From the NCBI GenBank assembly GCA_017590115.1, contig JAGGNK010012448.1, positions 3,491,922-3,555,921 on the forward strand: a stretch of DNA of 64,000 bases. Reading direction: 5' to 3'. A program made the position numbers and the translations under genes. This document shows, piece by piece, positions 28,073 through 44,747 of this stretch (the first letter of the stretch is position 1; every line of letters begins with the position of its first letter). The notes under the pieces are model-generated. The model had not been told where the DNA came from and did no database searches. It worked only from the letters and a program-made list of their open reading frames with translations. Source of the stretch: Montifringilla adamsi (taxonomy: Eukaryota > Chordata > Aves > Passeriformes > Passeridae).

Positions 28073-29579
28073 CTTCAAGCTGTGTCTAATATTGCCATTA
28101 CTTCCTGTCTGTTCTTCTTTCACACATCTTAAGGTGTTTTCTAGGATCTGTCTCTTCTGAGAGCTTGGCAAATGCTGTATTGCTCAATGGACATTAAAAA
28201 AAATGATGCCATAAAGATAATTTATCCGTCTTGTGTCCACTGGCTTTCACTTCCTTACAATGTGGTTTATCTGCTTTAAGGACCTGCATCATCTTATCTG
28301 GTATGATAACCAGAATGACTCTTTTTTGTTCCAGTCTTGATCAGTCCCTTTTGAAATATTCTAACATGGATTTTTGCATGAGATACAATTATCTTCATTC
28401 AGAACTGAAGGAGTTCCTCAGAAACTTGTCTAAACCGTCTCCATCTTGCTGCAGTATGTCATACAATGGGTGTAGCAGCCAGGTGTGTGAAGACTGCTGC
28501 TTGCACTGCTTGGGAATTCTGCTGCTGTAACTTTATGCTCTCTGATTCTGTCCTCAGCATCCCATTGTCTTACAGCTTTTTATCCTGAGCTTACAGACTT
28601 CAAAGCAGTGGCTGTTACTGAAAAAGTGCAGCTGTGATCCTCTATCAAGCCTTCCAGGTTTCTGGAGTGTAGAATAGCAGGTTCATTTACCAGTACCAGA
28701 TGTTTATGTGGCACTAGCAGTAAGAAGGCATAATTTTGTAATTTGAGATGTGAACAGAACCAGTAGGTCTGGAGGTGGCTTTAGCAACATTTCCAATAGC
28801 CATTGCACATATCTTTCAGGAATTCAGGGGGTGTCAGACAAGCTAGAACATCTATGTCTCTGGAACACGATAGATGAAAAAAAGGACCATCAACTGAGTC
28901 TCTCATGGAAGCAGCATGTAGCTAAACACTCCAGGAAGAAAGTTGCTCTTAAAAATCCAAAACATTACCAACTGGGGATCATTAAAGTGACTTAACAGTC
29001 TGTAAATACAGTGGCCATCAGTAAAACTGTTTCTGATTTTTCTGTATCATGAGGGCTGAAAACAGAATTGTTTGTTTAGAGAGGTAGGATCTCCATCCTG
29101 AAGAGAGATGTTCAAAGCTTGTCTGAATGCAACCATGAGTAAAAATGATACGATGAGCAAGTTTTTCCTGCAGGGAGCAAGGAATTGTACCTGATGACTT
29201 CCATGTACAGATCCACTCCAATGTAATTCCTTCCTTGATTAAAAAAAAAATTGTATGACTTGTGAAAGGAGCGGTTTTTTCTTTGTTTCCTTGGTGAGCA
29301 TCTTTGTAGTCATGTTATAAGGTTTTTCCATAGCTTCTTTAATACCCTTGAAGAACCCTACTTTATTTGATAGTGGATATCTGCATTAATGTAGTTACCT
29401 TCACAATACTTAATTTAAACTGAAGAACTGTCTTGCAATTTTATCAGATGAAGGCAGAACAGGATATTAAGAAAATTAGGGCTTCAGTATCTCAGCCACA
29501 ACTACAAATTGAAACTGAACAAACTTTGTATAGTGGTTTTCTGCAATGTTTTTGTGCTCCAAGTAACTGAATAAAGGCA

Positions 29580-29623
29580 CTTTTGATTGATGGAAAAAAA
29601 GGTTCTTTTGATTGATGGAAAAA
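29580..29623. repeat. Tandem duplication, 25-bp unit
   Basis: CTTTTGATTGATGGAAAAA occurs at 29580 and again at 29605, a direct tandem duplication with identical cores. Confidence 0.95.
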
Positions 29624-30622
29624 TCCGTTGTTTGTAGATTGTGCAACAGAGAAAGGATCAATGTTGCTTGGTTTGTTAAAAATACTGCAGTTAAAATCTA
29701 ATTTATTAAAAATTATTAAAGTTTTATTAATATAATTACATGAAACCTAGGGCTTACAGCTTAAATTTTAAATCCAAACAAAAGTACATCTGCAAAACAG
29801 ATGAGCCGAGACAGAACTTGTGTAGTGTTAATTTGTGTAATACATTAACAGGTGACAAATTGGTACAGTGTTCCAGTCACACTTTGTTCTGAGGTGTGCA
29901 AAAATAAGAAATGGCATGAGGCTGCACAGTTCAGAGTATGTTTACTCTTCAAAGAGGCAATTATCTGAACAACATATTTTATTTTTTCATCAGAACTCTC
30001 ATGCTGTTCACATCTGAGCATGCTTCCACTTCTCTTCCAGCACTGTGTTACTTATTCAGAGGTTAGTCATACATGGCTTAGCTTGAAGGCTGAAAGAAAA
30101 CAATTCTGAGATCAGAGGACTTCAGTCTTCCTACATCATAAATAAATGTAATGCTTCATTTGGCTGGTTTTTTCATCAACAGCCAACAATCCAGAACAAT
30201 TGAGCATATGGCAGGAGGATAATGCAAACTCCCAGTTAGAACTAAATCCTCAAATAGCCTTCATACTTACTTATTTAATTATTATTTTCCCATGGGAAAT
30301 CAAATCTCCAGAATTGATTATTTATTTGGAAACTTGAGAAAATAGCTTGTTAACTACCTGTCAAACCTCATTGCTGGATGTATTATATCTGTTCGTACCT
30401 GTCCACACAAATGCTTTTTTTTTTTTTGGCTTGTGGATAAAGGATCTTTTAAACTGTTAGTGCTGGGAAAGATTTTCATTAGGAAGAGTCAGAGCCTCTC
30501 TCTCTTTTGTTGAAGTGGGTGGTTTGTAATGGAAGTAGGGGGGGTTGGATGATAATGAACTGGCATACAGAGGCTGCCAGAAATGTTGCTTGTAAATGTT
30601 GCTACTGGCAAAGATGTGACTG

Positions 30623-30673
30623 CTTTTTTTTTCCTCTTTTTTTTTCCTCTTCTTTTTTTTTTTTTTTTCCTCT
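30623..30673. repeat. Pyrimidine tract (T-rich with CC)
   Basis: About 50 bases contain only T and C, made of T-runs of 8 to 16 separated by CCTC or C. The lysine- and arginine-rich antisense ORF over it is a low-complexity artefact. Confidence 0.95.
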
Positions 30674-33221
30674 GAATAACTAGTGTCAGCACTCTCCAGA
30701 AAAGAGTTTTTTTCAGAGACAATTTGATTTTAAAATATTTTCACTTACCTACACATATTTGAGAAAAATATTATAAAAATAGCCAATTTTGGCATTAATG
30801 TTATATCATGAAAATTAATTTAAGAGCCATTTTTACATTTAAAAAATACTTGACAGCAATACTTGAAGCATGTTTTATGACTACTTTATTTATAGACCAT
30901 TTTTGCTTTGGACAGTATTTTTGAGTTTTGATGGTTGTTGAACATTTAATGGATTTCAGCTGCCACTTGCTTCATCTATGTCTCTGCTGGGTACATAAAA
31001 TTGCCATGTACTTTCAAGTGCAGTGTTGCAAATTCAGTTTGTTGGAGAGTTGAGAGTTCTTATTCCAGGTGATTTAAAAATACAATTCTTATCTACAGAG
31101 GCATCTTCCCAGTTCTCTACCAGAAGCTGTTTTTTTCAGGCTAGTTTACAGAAAGATTGAAGACAGTGAACAAAATAAAGGAATTATTCCTAAGCTCTGT
31201 TTGAAATGGCCTCTGCTGCATTTGTGTTACTCATCCAAATATTTGTACAACCATTGCAGTTTTTACTTAGATGACTAGTTACATCAGTAGAGCTACAAGA
31301 TTATACTTCATACTGTTGGCAAAAATGGAACCACTTCCAATTTTGATACTGTATTTACTTTTTATATAGTGGAGAACTCTGCACTTGCATCCCACTTCCT
31401 CATTTCCTCTACTGTTTCCTAGGTTTTGCATAGCAGCTTCATTAAATTTTTGCCAAGAAATATACTGTAGGTCTTTCTGTACAGCTTGACATTGCTTCTC
31501 TGAAAAGAATTGCTGGAGGTCTTAGTTGGATAATAGAGATATTCCGAGTTAATGTAGAGTTGTACATAAAAAACATTCACAATGCAAGATTTGTCAACCA
31601 AAATAATAGAGTCCATGACAATGACACTAGCCTCCTAAAATATTAACTTCTGCTTTTTCTGAAGCTCTCTTGCATCAGTGTCTCATTTTCTATCATCTCA
31701 GAATGCCCTCTGATTTAAATAAGCTTTTTTGTCAGCATACACAAGTTACATACACAAGTTGCTTACTGAAAAATGCATTTGATTACCTCCTTGCCACCTT
31801 CTCTCTCACTGCATTCCAACAAAATGTAGCTCCTCAAAATATGTGAAATCCTAATTTTTTTAACAGACACTGCTTGAATTGCTAACATTTTTTTTAAAGA
31901 GAAAAGTAATTATTACATTTTTCTCTCAGTGTGTGAGTTTTACAGTATGCCCACTAGATGCCACTCTAGATAGTCATAAAGACAATAATGGGTGAAACTC
32001 CACTAGTGCTTCTCTGTTGTTTCAGATTAATATTTTACTAAGTGTTTCCTGTCAAAGCACTGCTTGTTAGCTGGGAAATGCTGCTTTCCCTTCACTGGGT
32101 ACTAGCTGATACAGCTTTTAAATGCTGTTTTAACACTTTTGCAGGTATTCTTCAGGATCTGACAGCTGGGTGCTTATAAATTATCTCAGTTTTGTTATTT
32201 CTCTAATTGTAGTAGTAATTGCATTTTTCCAGAGCAACAGATAGCAAAGAGAATTTCAGTATTTACATTCAAACTAAAAATCCATCATTTTAATAGGAAA
32301 ATTGAAAGTGTACATATAAAAATAAAATAGGAAGGAAGAATACTCCTTTTTAATCCATTAATATTTAAGGAAGAGTAGGTTTGCATTTGGATAAAAATGT
32401 GGGAAAACATGATTTATACTTCTGCTTGTATTTGTGCTAATGTTTAATGGTTGTACAAAAACTTTCCAGCATAAAATCTTTCATGAAGAGGTACATGATA
32501 GAAAGAAATTCCATTTTATTTTTGTTTCATAGAAACATGTTTCTAGTCATAAAATTAGACAGTCATGTAATTCATTAGTAAGTACAGTGGTTTTTCTTGA
32601 TATTTATTTAAATATTAGGATAACTTTGTCCAAGATTATGTAACCTGTTTTTAGTTAACAAATTCACTATTGGAATATGTCTGCTTACTGTGTTTCATAG
32701 TGATATTTTTACATTGAACTGGCAACTTTGTCAGGATGTATGGTAGATGGAGAATTTTACACTGGCATCTGTATAACCTAACAAGAAAAATAGAGGAACA
32801 GCTGGTGATATCAATATGTTTTTATGTAATTTGGGATTAACTGCAGACAAAACCTGAGCAGGGAAGTTACCCAGGCCAGCAGATCTTTAGGGATGGTGAA
32901 AATAGTAATCCTGCTGCTCATTTTCCATGTGCCAAGCCAGGGAGGCTATGATGAGCTGTTGCTGCTGTTGAACAGGGGCTGCTGTTGAAGGTTGGCTTCA
33001 CTGCCGACATTGGCTGTCAGCTACTGAGAAAGCCTTGAGCCACATCCAGCTGCACATTTCTGTGCATTGCTTATTCAAGTTTCAACCTGCAGCATTTTTT
33101 TGTTGAAGCGGAAATAAGATTTTTCTGGAAACAATGTGGTGAGATAGAGCTGCTCATAAAAGGAGAGAGATTAAGTACTTGGGAAAACTAGTAAATACTG
33201 CCTGCTCCCCATTGTTGCTGG

Positions 33222-33345
33222 TTTTTGATGTTTTTTGTTCTTTGTGGTTTTGTTTTTTAGGGGGTGGTTGGTTGGTTGGTTGGTTGGTTTTTTGAGGGGG
33301 GGGAGTTGTTTTGGGTTTTTTGGTTTGTTTGTTTGTTTGTTGAGC
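33222..33345. repeat. T/G-rich simple repeat with (GGTT)n and (TTTG)n
   Basis: Several GGTT units around 33266-33288 are followed by a G-run, TTTTGGG-type sequence and (GTTT)n. It is the complement of the A/C-rich tracts seen elsewhere in the window. The P-, Q- and K-rich minus-strand ORF is an artefact of it. Confidence 0.93.
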
Positions 33346-34134
33346 CACACTGTCTTGCTTGGTTTGGCAAAGCTTCCTTCATGATGCGTCTGACAGAAGG
33401 TCAGATCCCCAATGCTGGTCTCTTTCCATACTCCTTGTAATCCTTTCCCTACTTCCAGTGAAAATAGGGTAGCATGAAACTATCTTTTACACAAGAAACT
33501 GTGTATCCTGTTAAAGAAAGGCTTTTTTCAGAACAATAGTTCAACCGTATGATCTTGTGATTAATTAAACTGGTAAAAAATATTATGGCACATACATTCA
33601 GTAAAGGAAAAGAGTAAGCATGCTAAGGAGTGAGCTATCATTAGAAACAAAAAACTAGTTTAAGACAAATTTTAGAGGTTAATAGGCAGTGTTGGAGGAA
33701 TTTACCCTGGCATAAAAATTGGTTTTATCTGCTGTATAATGGGTGAACCATAAAACCATAAAAGTTGAGTTGCCCTTAGTAATTGGGTGAACAGAGAGAT
33801 GAAAGGCAGCAGAAAGTAAAGCAGAGATTGGTAAGTCAAAAATTAATCACTTCAAATTTTTTCTTAATGAGTCAATCATATTAAACTAATGAAACCATTA
33901 TAGCATTTTAATCTGTTATGGCAAACTGTATTTCTTTATACAGGCAGATAAAATTTACTTGAAAATCTCTAGGCCATTTTTCAATTTCTACAAAACATCT
34001 GCAGACTACAGATATAAACGACAGCATATCAAAATGTCAGTTTACTATCCTTAACATAATTTGCTTCGATTTCCCTTTGAAATAATTTGCAAAGGGTTTA
34101 TGAATACAATTTCATGGTCACCTAATCTGTTGGG

Positions 34135-34220
34135 AAAAGCATGAAGGGCCCAGAGCCATTGTCCTGTGAAGACAGTGTGAGAGACCTGAGCTTGTTTAGT
34201 CTAGTGAAGAAGACACTAAT
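34135..34220 (+). mobile_element. Old, diverged CR1 trace
   Basis: The stretch with GAAGGGCCCAGAGCCATTGT and GACCTGAGCTTGTTTAGTCT resembles the CR1 ORF2 3' region, but with many differences. The match is weak and boundaries are approximate. Confidence 0.5.
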
Positions 34221-35740
34221 ACTTGCCAACAAGTATTTCTGGAGTTGCAGGTGTGCCATGGAACTAAACTTTTTGAATGGACCATATAACAGATATAATT
34301 ATACTGGGTAGTTCCCATTGCCTTTTCTTAAGGTCTTGTTAAGAAAAGAAGTCTAGATAGAATGTTGAGAAGACAATACCATCTTATTAACAGTTTGTCT
34401 AAGGAGTTATGTTTTATGCTCAGCTGTGTTGACATTAGAGTTTCTTTCCTTTCAGAGTGAAATCCTGGCACTGTTGAAATCAATATGAGTCATGAGATCT
34501 GACTGCATGAAAGCAAATATTTTATTACTCTGCATTAGTTTCTCAATATATAAATTCAGCTATTTATTTTCATGCACTACAACAACATGCAATAAAGTTT
34601 AACAGACCAAATAATCAGCTTTTACTACAAAATTGAGTTAGTTTACTATTTGTTTCTTGTTTTCCTTTTTTGTTTTATGTTTGTTTTGGGTTTTTCAAGT
34701 TCCCATTCATGTTTATGGTGGCCTCTCTAAAATGCAAATTAATGGAAGTAAATATACACTTATAGCAAAACTTTCTGAGTTATCTGGCAGATTATTGTAT
34801 GGCTCAGCAACAGCAGAATCTGCAGGATTCATGTTCTTGTCATTCTCTGGAGCCCTATTTGGTGGTGAAACAGCATTTTCAGGGGACTGCAGCTTTAATA
34901 ATAATAGTAAAAGGAGTAAGTTTGTTCCTGTGTTACAAACCATATTTTTTTCTGGCTCTGTATTAACCACATCAAGTCAGCCTTACAGTTCAGAACTAAT
35001 CTAATTGTAACATTATTCTACAATGACAAACGTTTTACAAATAGAAATAACTGTAGGCTTTGCTGGTATTTCAGCTATAATGCAAAGTGGTTTCAGGAGC
35101 AGCTAAGGGATTAAAGGCTAATCCAATGGCATTGTTACCAAAAATCAGTAAAAACAAATATTTCTTCATCCAGCAACAATGCTAGAAACAAAGTTAACCA
35201 TTTACAATTTTTTTAAAATTCAATGTCATAAACCTTTGATGTTGACAAAATACTCTCAGGTTTTGAATTTACTTGCAATTATGTTAAGCTGATCTCTAAG
35301 AATTGTTGAACTCTGTATTCAAAATTTGGGAAAGGCAAGTAAAATAAATAATGTTCTTAAACCTTGAATTGGTTGTCTTGTGTTGTTGTATATGTCTCTA
35401 CCATGAGTGACTTGCATTTCAATAACCACCAGTGTGTTGGCTGATTGTAACTGTGCATATTCAGATTTAGCAAATGTTCCTGTTACAACTTTCATGTTCA
35501 TGACTAGTGTTTTAAAGAATACTTACGCTTAACTAGCTGAATTTGCAAAAGGAAGATGCCTGAATATTTAATTTATTATTTGCTTATTACTTTTAAATTA
35601 ATTAATTGGATCTTATATATTGTAGGAAAGTGCAAAACAAGAAATGGATCCTTTTGCCAAATGGAGTGAAAGTGTATGAATTTATTTTAAAAAAAAATAA
35701 TCTCATGACCACCAAAATTCTGCTCTCTTTTTTATTCCAG

Positions 35741-35894
35741 AATCGAATGGAAGAAAGCAAAGCGCTCTTTAGGACAATTATCACATATCCCTGGTTCCAG
35801 AACTCTTCAGTTATTCTGTTCTTAAATAAAAAAGATCTACTAGAGGAGAAAATCATGTACTCCCATCTAGTTGATTATTTTCCAGAGTATGACG
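35741..35894 (+). CDS. GNAQ: GNAQ exon 6 (residues 246-297)
   Basis: The exon is 154 bp, with acceptor TTTTTTATTCCAG and donor GTAAGT. It encodes residues 246-296 plus the first base of Gly297 (phase 1 exit). The product carries the guanine-recognition NKKD motif at residues 274-277, after the hydrophobic strand SSVILFL. The stretch [20 protein letters not shown] is the GNAQ form; GNA11 has [20 protein letters not shown] as I remember it. No residue differs from human GNAQ. The frame stays open past the donor for a short way by chance. Confidence 0.98.
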
Positions 35895-39618
<3,724 letters not shown>

Positions 39619-41299
39619 CTGTACTTGGGGCGTCCTCCAAAACCAACTTTCCGTGATTGAAGATATACAAGAGGGACTGTATTATAATCTGTGAAAACAA
39701 TTTGCATAATACTAATTTATTGCCGGCCTGGACTCTGTGAATGTCCACAGAGTTTATAGTTAATATTATGATTTTATTTAAAGTATATGGAGGAAAAACA
39801 AAAGATGCTGAAATACATTCACAGCACATTTCCTCATTTTTTAGGCAAAACCGTGTGACTCAATGTGTTTCAAATTCTCAGTCGTACATTTACAAAGGAT
39901 AGCAGTTTTTTGCTACTGAAGCAAAATCAAGCTGGTTTCCTCTTTACCTAACCCTTTCTCTTCTCCTCCTTTTCTCCCCCTATTTGTCTTTTAAAAGGTA
40001 CAATGGCCTTTTTCCCCCCCCCCATTTGCATTCCTGGGTGAAATATTTTCTGTTGAATGATTTGGTCAGGAAAACACTATCATCACAGTTTAAGTCATCA
40101 GTCATTCTAATTTTACAGTATGTACTTTGAAGGATCAAAAAGTATTGATACTGTGATTTTTAAATTCTTTACATGGGTGTCTTTATTCTGTCTTCACTTC
40201 TGAGACTAGAATACTAGGATTGCAAAACAGAATTACAGTTGTCTAAGGTTACTAAATGTAACCATAGTTTTACAGTTAAGAAAGGTGCACAGAAGACAGT
40301 AATGAAGTAATTAAGACACAATTTGGGATGTACATGGAATATGTTAGAACCTCTTTTTAATTGCCATGTGCCATTTTTTTCTCTCTTCTTTTATTCACAA
40401 ATGCCAAATAGAAAAGTCAGAGACACTACATTTTCTCCAGTGGCTGCAGCCTGAAACAATGTTTTTCTCAGTTTTGTGGGGTGTTTTTTTCTTAAGTTAG
40501 AGCTTTTTTAAATGTTCGTTTTCCACAGTAGGAAAATTATTTTTATTTTACAAAATCCATGTTGCCAAATCTGGCTTTTTATAAAACCAATGCGCTTGAA
40601 ACATAAAATACTGATTGAAATGCCAAATGGATGGGTTGGGAACTGACCTGATTGAATCAACTGCCAAATGATTAACACACACAGTTTCAGCTCATGTGTT
40701 CCCTTTTTTAGAAAGTGTACCATTTTCTAATGCCAAAACCAACATGTAAGTGAATATTCTCTAAGGTGTACCATACACACCCACATGTAGTCTAGTAATT
40801 TAAAGACAATTTAGATCTCTCATTTTGTAAGTTATGACATAAGATTGTTTTCTGTAATAATGTCAAGGCACCTTCAGTTGTATTACAAGAAGTTATTGAT
40901 GAGAGATCACATTCAGGAACCTTTTTTGGTAAGGTTGATTGTTAATTGATTCACAGGCATTTGATAGGCTTTCATGCAAAATAGCCTCTCTCAGTGTTCT
41001 TTTGAAGAGATATATAAATGTAAATGAAGCAGTGAGAAAATAATTCTTGAAATTTAAATGTGCAATTTTTAACAACAAAAGTGCAGCACACATTGATGAG
41101 CCTTTATTCTGCAGCTTAGGTTGAAAGGTTTTTTGACCAGGTGCATGAAAACTCTACATAGAGTTCAGACATGTAATTGGATTGATTATCTATGATGCCA
41201 ACTGGCACTAGAGTGCACTTAACACAAAAATGGCTGCCACATAGCAGCAGGTGGGAGGTGGAAAAAAGAATGGCTTATTAGTTGATTACCAAAGTTAAC

Positions 41300-41305
41300 A
41301 ATAAA
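41300..41305 (+). terminator. GNAQ: Possible proximal polyadenylation signal AATAAA
   Basis: A canonical hexamer lies about 1.7 kb after the stop codon, in AACAATAAATACT. Sequence after it is T-rich but without a strong GT element close by, so use is uncertain. Confidence 0.35.
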
Positions 41306-41450
41306 TACTAATGAGATAATTTTCATCCTTAACCCTCCCAAATTCAAAAGAACAATAATAAGAACAGTTGGGTTTTTTTGCTCCCTCTTAAAACACCTTG
41401 TAATTTAAAACTGGTTGTAGGTATAGTGCAATTATGAATGCTATAATCAT

Positions 41451-41458
41451 TGTACATA
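41451..41458 (+). promoter_or_regulatory. Pumilio-type motif TGTACATA in 3' UTR
   Basis: The octamer matches UGUANAUA, the recognition element of PUM proteins. It sits right before the AT microsatellite. A match of this length can occur by chance. Confidence 0.3.
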
Positions 41459-41482
41459 CATATATATATATATATATATATG
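41459..41482. repeat. (TA)n microsatellite in GNAQ 3' UTR
   Basis: About eleven AT dinucleotides follow ACATAC. Such a tract in the 3' UTR is probably polymorphic. Confidence 0.95.
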
Positions 41483-42387
41483 GCAGCATCCATATTGGCT
41501 TTGTAATCATTAATTTTTGGCAAATTGAATGTGCTGTATTGATATGTATCTATGTAATTGTATTGTATGTCTTATAGCTAATTCACATTTTAAATAATGT
41601 TATTTTATTTACTTTTTTAAGAGAGAAGAATGTAAATTTTGTCAGTTTATTTCTGACTAGGGATTTGTTGTTGTTTTTATTTACAAAACAAAATACTATA
41701 GTACAGAGCGGTACTAGCATCGTGCTGTATAAAATCATTTGCACATTCCTGAGTAGAAGTAGATTGGGACACCAAGACAGAGATGATTCACATTCAAAAC
41801 AATGCTCAAATCTTGGCAGGGCTTTATACAGCTGTAGAATACAATCCTATTACAAGAACTTATGTTATTATATCTCATATTGGAACATAAACTTTAAATG
41901 GAAAATCAGTTTTTTATTTGACTGAATCGCATTAGGTTTTACTTCTCTGATAGTTTTATTGGAAAAGTAAATTCAGAGGTATTTCGAACCATTGTACCCT
42001 AAGTACTAATGCATATATGCTGTTGCCCTAAAAATACCATGATAAAATGCAAAACATCAGATCAGTCTTTCAGAAACTTTGGAAACCTTAGATATAAAAA
42101 CAACAACCAAAAAGTCACTATTGTTAACGATTTTAAGGAGTTAAAGTATTTTATTTAATGAAGCTAAAGCAGGTAGATACAGATTATAAAAAGTGACACT
42201 GACATTCTGAATAGGGGATCAGAGCAGTGACTCTTTCTTACATACAGCTTAAAAAAATTGGTCCTGATCATGCTATGAATGCAACAGAGCTTCTGTTTTC
42301 ACAGTTCCACTGTTGATAATATCCCTTTTTTTAACCTGGGAATACATTGTCCACGCTGGATTCAGTGCTATAAATGGAACTGTAGCC

Positions 42388-42454
42388 AAAAAAGGAAGAA
42401 AAAAAAAAAAAGAAAAAAAAAAAGGGGGGGAAAAGGAAAAAAAAAGAAAAAAAT
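42388..42454. repeat. Purine tract (A-rich with G-runs) in GNAQ 3' UTR
   Basis: About 65 bases are purines only: A-runs separated by GG and G, and a run of seven G around 42424-42430. It is followed by TTTTAAAAAAAG. Lysine-rich ORF translation here is an artefact. Confidence 0.93.
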
Positions 42455-43537
42455 TTTAAAAAAAGACAAACACAACCAAACAAAAAGCCACGACAGTGGT
42501 GTCTAACAGAAGTTTGGAGTTTTTAAATTTGGTTTTGGTTTTTTTTTCCTTATGGGATATTGGGTGGGGGAGAAGGAAATGTGGTTCCAAGTTTTGTATA
42601 AAAACAAAACAAAAGTTTACTCATGCTTTATAGTTATATTGTGATTGCAAAAGTTTTCAAGAGTGTGTGCCACTGGGCTATTTTCTGGTATTTTTTAGGT
42701 AAGTTGAACCTGTGGCAATGTTTAGATCGTTTGAGCATGTTCTGGGAAAAAAAAATATTCGGCATGCCAAGGCAAGCTTTACATGAATCACCTAACACAG
42801 CATTGCAGTATGACAGTTTACAAAACATTTTCTTTTTAAATAACACAGCTGTTCCCACTTGTAGTATATTCCATTGTGGTGGTGGTGGTGTTGCTGTTGT
42901 TTTAATTGGTGGTTTCTACTATGCCTTATAGTGCTTAAGTTCAGAAGTTTGTGCCTCTAACATGAAGCTGAAGGCAAAAACATCAAGACAGAAACCCTTT
43001 TAATTTTGCCAAAATGATGTGTTTTCTTTGAATGTTATAAATGGGGGAGGAGGGAAGGAAAATGTCTTGGGAACCTGTGTATTCTAAATGTTCACTAGCA
43101 CAAGAAAGCTGTAATACGTGTTTTACGGAAACCTGGAACTTGCCTTTTTCACAAACTGTCGCTGTCCTTACAGATGTAGGATGATGCAGCTATAAGGGCA
43201 GTTTACTTTTTATAATTCAGTCTCTTTTGATTGTTAAGGTGTATGAACTGTACTTTTTAATCATACTGCCACATGATTGTGAATCACTTTTTAAAGTTTG
43301 AAAATGGAGAAGAGACTTTTAATGCTGGATAACAGTCAGAATTGACTGCATGATTTGCAAAAACTCTATATGGGGGAAAAGGGCTGCATATAGATATTGC
43401 TAGACTCCCAGCCTTGAGTTGTAAGGTGCAGAAGACTTTCAGATTACTTAACCTCATGACCCTTTCCTAGTTAAACATTCTTCACAAAAGAATGAAATAT
43501 TAGGAGAAAACAAATACATGTTAACCCACATGAAAAA

Positions 43538-43543
43538 AATAAA
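43538..43543 (+). terminator. GNAQ: Candidate polyadenylation signal AATAAA
   Basis: The hexamer is followed within 20-60 bases by T- and GT-containing sequence (ACATGTGCTGCTATTCTTGG near 43564). This would give a 3' UTR of about 3.9 kb. Confidence 0.4.
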
Positions 43544-44137
43544 ATTTAGACATTTAATTTATTACATGTGCTGCTATTCTTGGAGCTCTGTGCATAGTTA
43601 TCCTGCAGACTATTACATTAGTGAACTAATGAAGTGTTCACAGCATATTAACAAGGCTTACACATGACCTACCTCTAGTTAAGAGATTAGTAAAGTAGCT
43701 ATGTTTTGGAGAGACTGACATAAGTAATTTAGAAAATTTAAATGTCCCGGTATTTAATTAACCACGGTATTTTAGAAATTGACACTTTTACAAATATGGT
43801 CCGTCTTTTGACATAAAACATAAATTCTAGAATTTAATAGACATCAAGCAACTAAAGCCTTTCCAGCTTGTTTGTTTAGTATAAGTCTTGCAAAACAATA
43901 GCTTTAGTTTGAGAAGCGGAGCCACTGGTATTTCCTCTTGCCTTTTGGTTATCTGTAGCATTTTGATATCAGTCAAACAAGAAATTTTTTCTATCTAGTC
44001 AATACATTGGGGTCACAACTTAGATGATGAAAAAGTTTTACTGTAGGTTTATCTTGAGCTTTTTCACGGTAGTCATACTGCAGGTAAGAAAGGAATAGAG
44101 ATTTTGAAAACAGTGTCAAAAAATACATCGAGTTTAA

Positions 44138-44145
44138 TGTAAATA
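44138..44145 (+). promoter_or_regulatory. Pumilio-type motif TGTAAATA in 3' UTR
   Basis: A second UGUANAUA match in the 3' UTR, if the transcript reaches this far. It is weak evidence on its own. Confidence 0.28.
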
Positions 44146-44737
44146 ATTTGAAGGTTTTTTGCTCTCACAATACAATTTAAGTTGATTTCCTTGTTTGCCA
44201 TGCTGCAGGAAATCCTTATTTGACCTTAATATTTTTTTTCTTTTAAGGAAGGAGTGTCAGATGTATTTTTAAACCTAAGGGTATTTAAAAATTGCTGTTC
44301 TTAAAGTGTCACTTAAATGCATGTATTGTGTGTTGCTTGAGGGACGAAATAAGTTTTTTTGAAAAATTAGTATTGTACAGTTTCTGCCCCTCAAAAATGT
44401 TGTTGGTTAAAAATACACTATTTTTTGCCATATCTTCATACTATAGTATCTTCATTCCTTGAAATTTAGTTTTTCTGGAATATTTGGACTTACTGTTCTC
44501 TCAGAATGCTTCTTATTATGGTAAATACAGGAGAGGTATATTACTCCAAAATTAATTTTTAATTATACATGCTCCATCATCATTGTCTAAATATTACAAC
44601 TCCCAGAGTATCTTTGTTACAGCCAGATGTTCAAAACATTTAGGGTTTGTTACAGTGGGGAAGGTAATTCGACAGTATTATAAAAGGTTTGGAGTTTTTT
44701 GGCTTGTGTACAATGGAAACTCAGAAGCATGGGAGTA

Positions 44738-44747
44738 AATAAATAAA
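44738..44747 (+). terminator. GNAQ: Overlapping AATAAATAAA polyadenylation signals
   Basis: Two AATAAA hexamers overlap. Sequence after them (CCTATGTCTCAGGAAAAG) gives a modest GT element. This would give a 3' UTR of about 5.1 kb. Confidence 0.4.

Noticed and set aside
42279..42506. Lysine- and glycine-rich ORF in the 3' UTR
   Set aside because: It is a translation of a homopurine tract.
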